In this document: positions 6,150-6,570 of the stretch, one piece after another | Numbering within the stretch: position 1 is the stretch's first letter | Layout: every line of letters starts with the position of its first letter | Assembly (NCBI RefSeq): GCF_900078755.1 | Contig: NZ_FKIH01000044.1 | From: Ichthyocystis sparus | Lineage (GTDB): Bacteria; Pseudomonadota; Gammaproteobacteria; Burkholderiales; 2013Ark19i | Strand: one strand, 5' to 3' | DNA length: 6,570 nt | Position numbers and translations under genes: made by a program | The notes under the pieces: model-generated | Told to the model about the DNA's origin: nothing | Database searches by the model: none | The model's input: the letters and a program-made list of their open reading frames with translations, nothing else

Positions 6150-6570
6150 CTAATTCTGATCTCGCTCTACAACTTTTAATTTCTCTAACGCTATAGCTAG
6201 TCCCCTCGCCCTTAATCTTGCCCTCGATAACCCTATCCTCAGCTCTAACTCTCTTACTCTTGCTAGAGCTCTATTTCTATTGAGCTCTTTCAGTCTATCT
6301 CTCTTTGCCTCTATCTCTGCCGAGGTTGCCTCCGATATCATTCCAACTTCCCATATCTCTCTATCTAAATTCATCGCGTGTGCCCTCACTCCATCTAATT
6401 CTAGACCTAGATTTCGTTCTTGTGCTCTCACACCACCTAGTTCTAACTCCCTCCTGAGTTGCAATAGATCTTTCTAGTTCTTGACTGACCAATAAACTTT
6501 CTCGAACTGCTGAAAGTTGACTTACCATGTTTAAAACGACACCAAAATTTGAAGTACCATAAAACATACC
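6150..6570 (-). pseudogene. Third paralog, broken by an internal out-of-frame deletion; runs off the right edge
   Basis: The copy reads leftward from the edge. Bases 6569-6444 encode the MFYGT to QEGV part of the second N-terminal domain and then join directly to the C-terminal coiled-coil tail (6443-6150). The two parts are in different frames. The N-terminal frame continues for a 27-residue basic tail and stops at TAG 6363-6361. The tail frame stays open from the junction to TAG 6152-6150. Relative to the complete gene, about 1403 bp are missing (not a multiple of 3), between TAACTC at 1821-1826 and TAACTC at 3224-3229. The tail is still well conserved with the complete protein (AEIEA, RARG, ALEKL, VVE) and ends four codons later than it does. 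A separate translation of the tail from TTG 6464 is formally possible but unsupported. The junction could also be an assembly effect, since it lies exactly 127 bp from the window end. Confidence 0.75.
6444..6569. repeat. 126-bp segment identical to 3224-3349
   Basis: Direct-orientation partner of 3224-3349 with no mismatch by eye. The next base (6570, C) differs from 3350 (T) and changes the residue before MFYGT from Ser to Gly, as in the first domain of the complete protein. Divergence at 6443 coincides with the deletion junction of the third copy. Confidence 0.9.

Noticed and set aside
6280..6477. 65-codon plus-strand frame
   Set aside because: Antisense shadow of the conserved coiled-coil tail of the third copy.

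Overview
This window holds parts of a head-to-tail family of related genes, all read leftward (minus strand). They are separated by long A+T-rich spacers that are themselves related to one another. I recognise no named protein family. The source looks like an A+T-rich bacterium: a long uninterrupted reading frame, an AAGG Shine-Dalgarno-like motif before two aligned ATG starts, and loose spacers. Expanded families of large coiled-coil proteins with decayed copies are common in host-associated bacteria (Rickettsiales-like or Amoebophilus-like lineages), but the sequence does not fix the taxon.

Layout, left to right. (1) 1-565: the 5' part of a left paralog, running off the window. It begins MKRKLSDSEA and carries one full N-terminal domain plus a second domain from which 102 bp (34 codons) are missing in frame. 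(2) 566-1493: a gene-free spacer of 928 bp. (3) 1494-4004: the only complete gene, 836 residues. It has two N-terminal copies of a ~100-residue domain (EQS...LGM..G....R.MFYGT...SIEAP), a short proline-containing linker, and then ~530 residues of Lys/Glu/Arg/Leu-rich predicted coiled coil. (4) 4005-6149: a gene-free spacer that matches the left spacer over most of the left spacer's length, but has about 336 bp and 987 bp of extra sequence at two places. (5) 6150-6570: a third, broken copy in which a second-domain fragment is joined out of frame to the C-terminal coiled-coil tail through a 6-bp microhomology.

The duplicated unit is the gene plus its upstream region (roughly 3.4 kb or more), so this reads as a tandem paralog array undergoing duplication, deletion and possibly gene conversion. 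An upstream block of 16 identical bases lies at the same distance (107 bp) from the two intact starts and is the best candidate for shared control. The last 127 bases of the window start exactly where the third copy becomes identical to the middle gene. This raises the possibility that the window edge is an assembly contig end in a repeat. Function is unknown. A cytoplasmic scaffold or secreted host-directed protein is possible but is inference only. I saw no RNA genes, CRISPR arrays, intact insertion sequences or convincing terminators.
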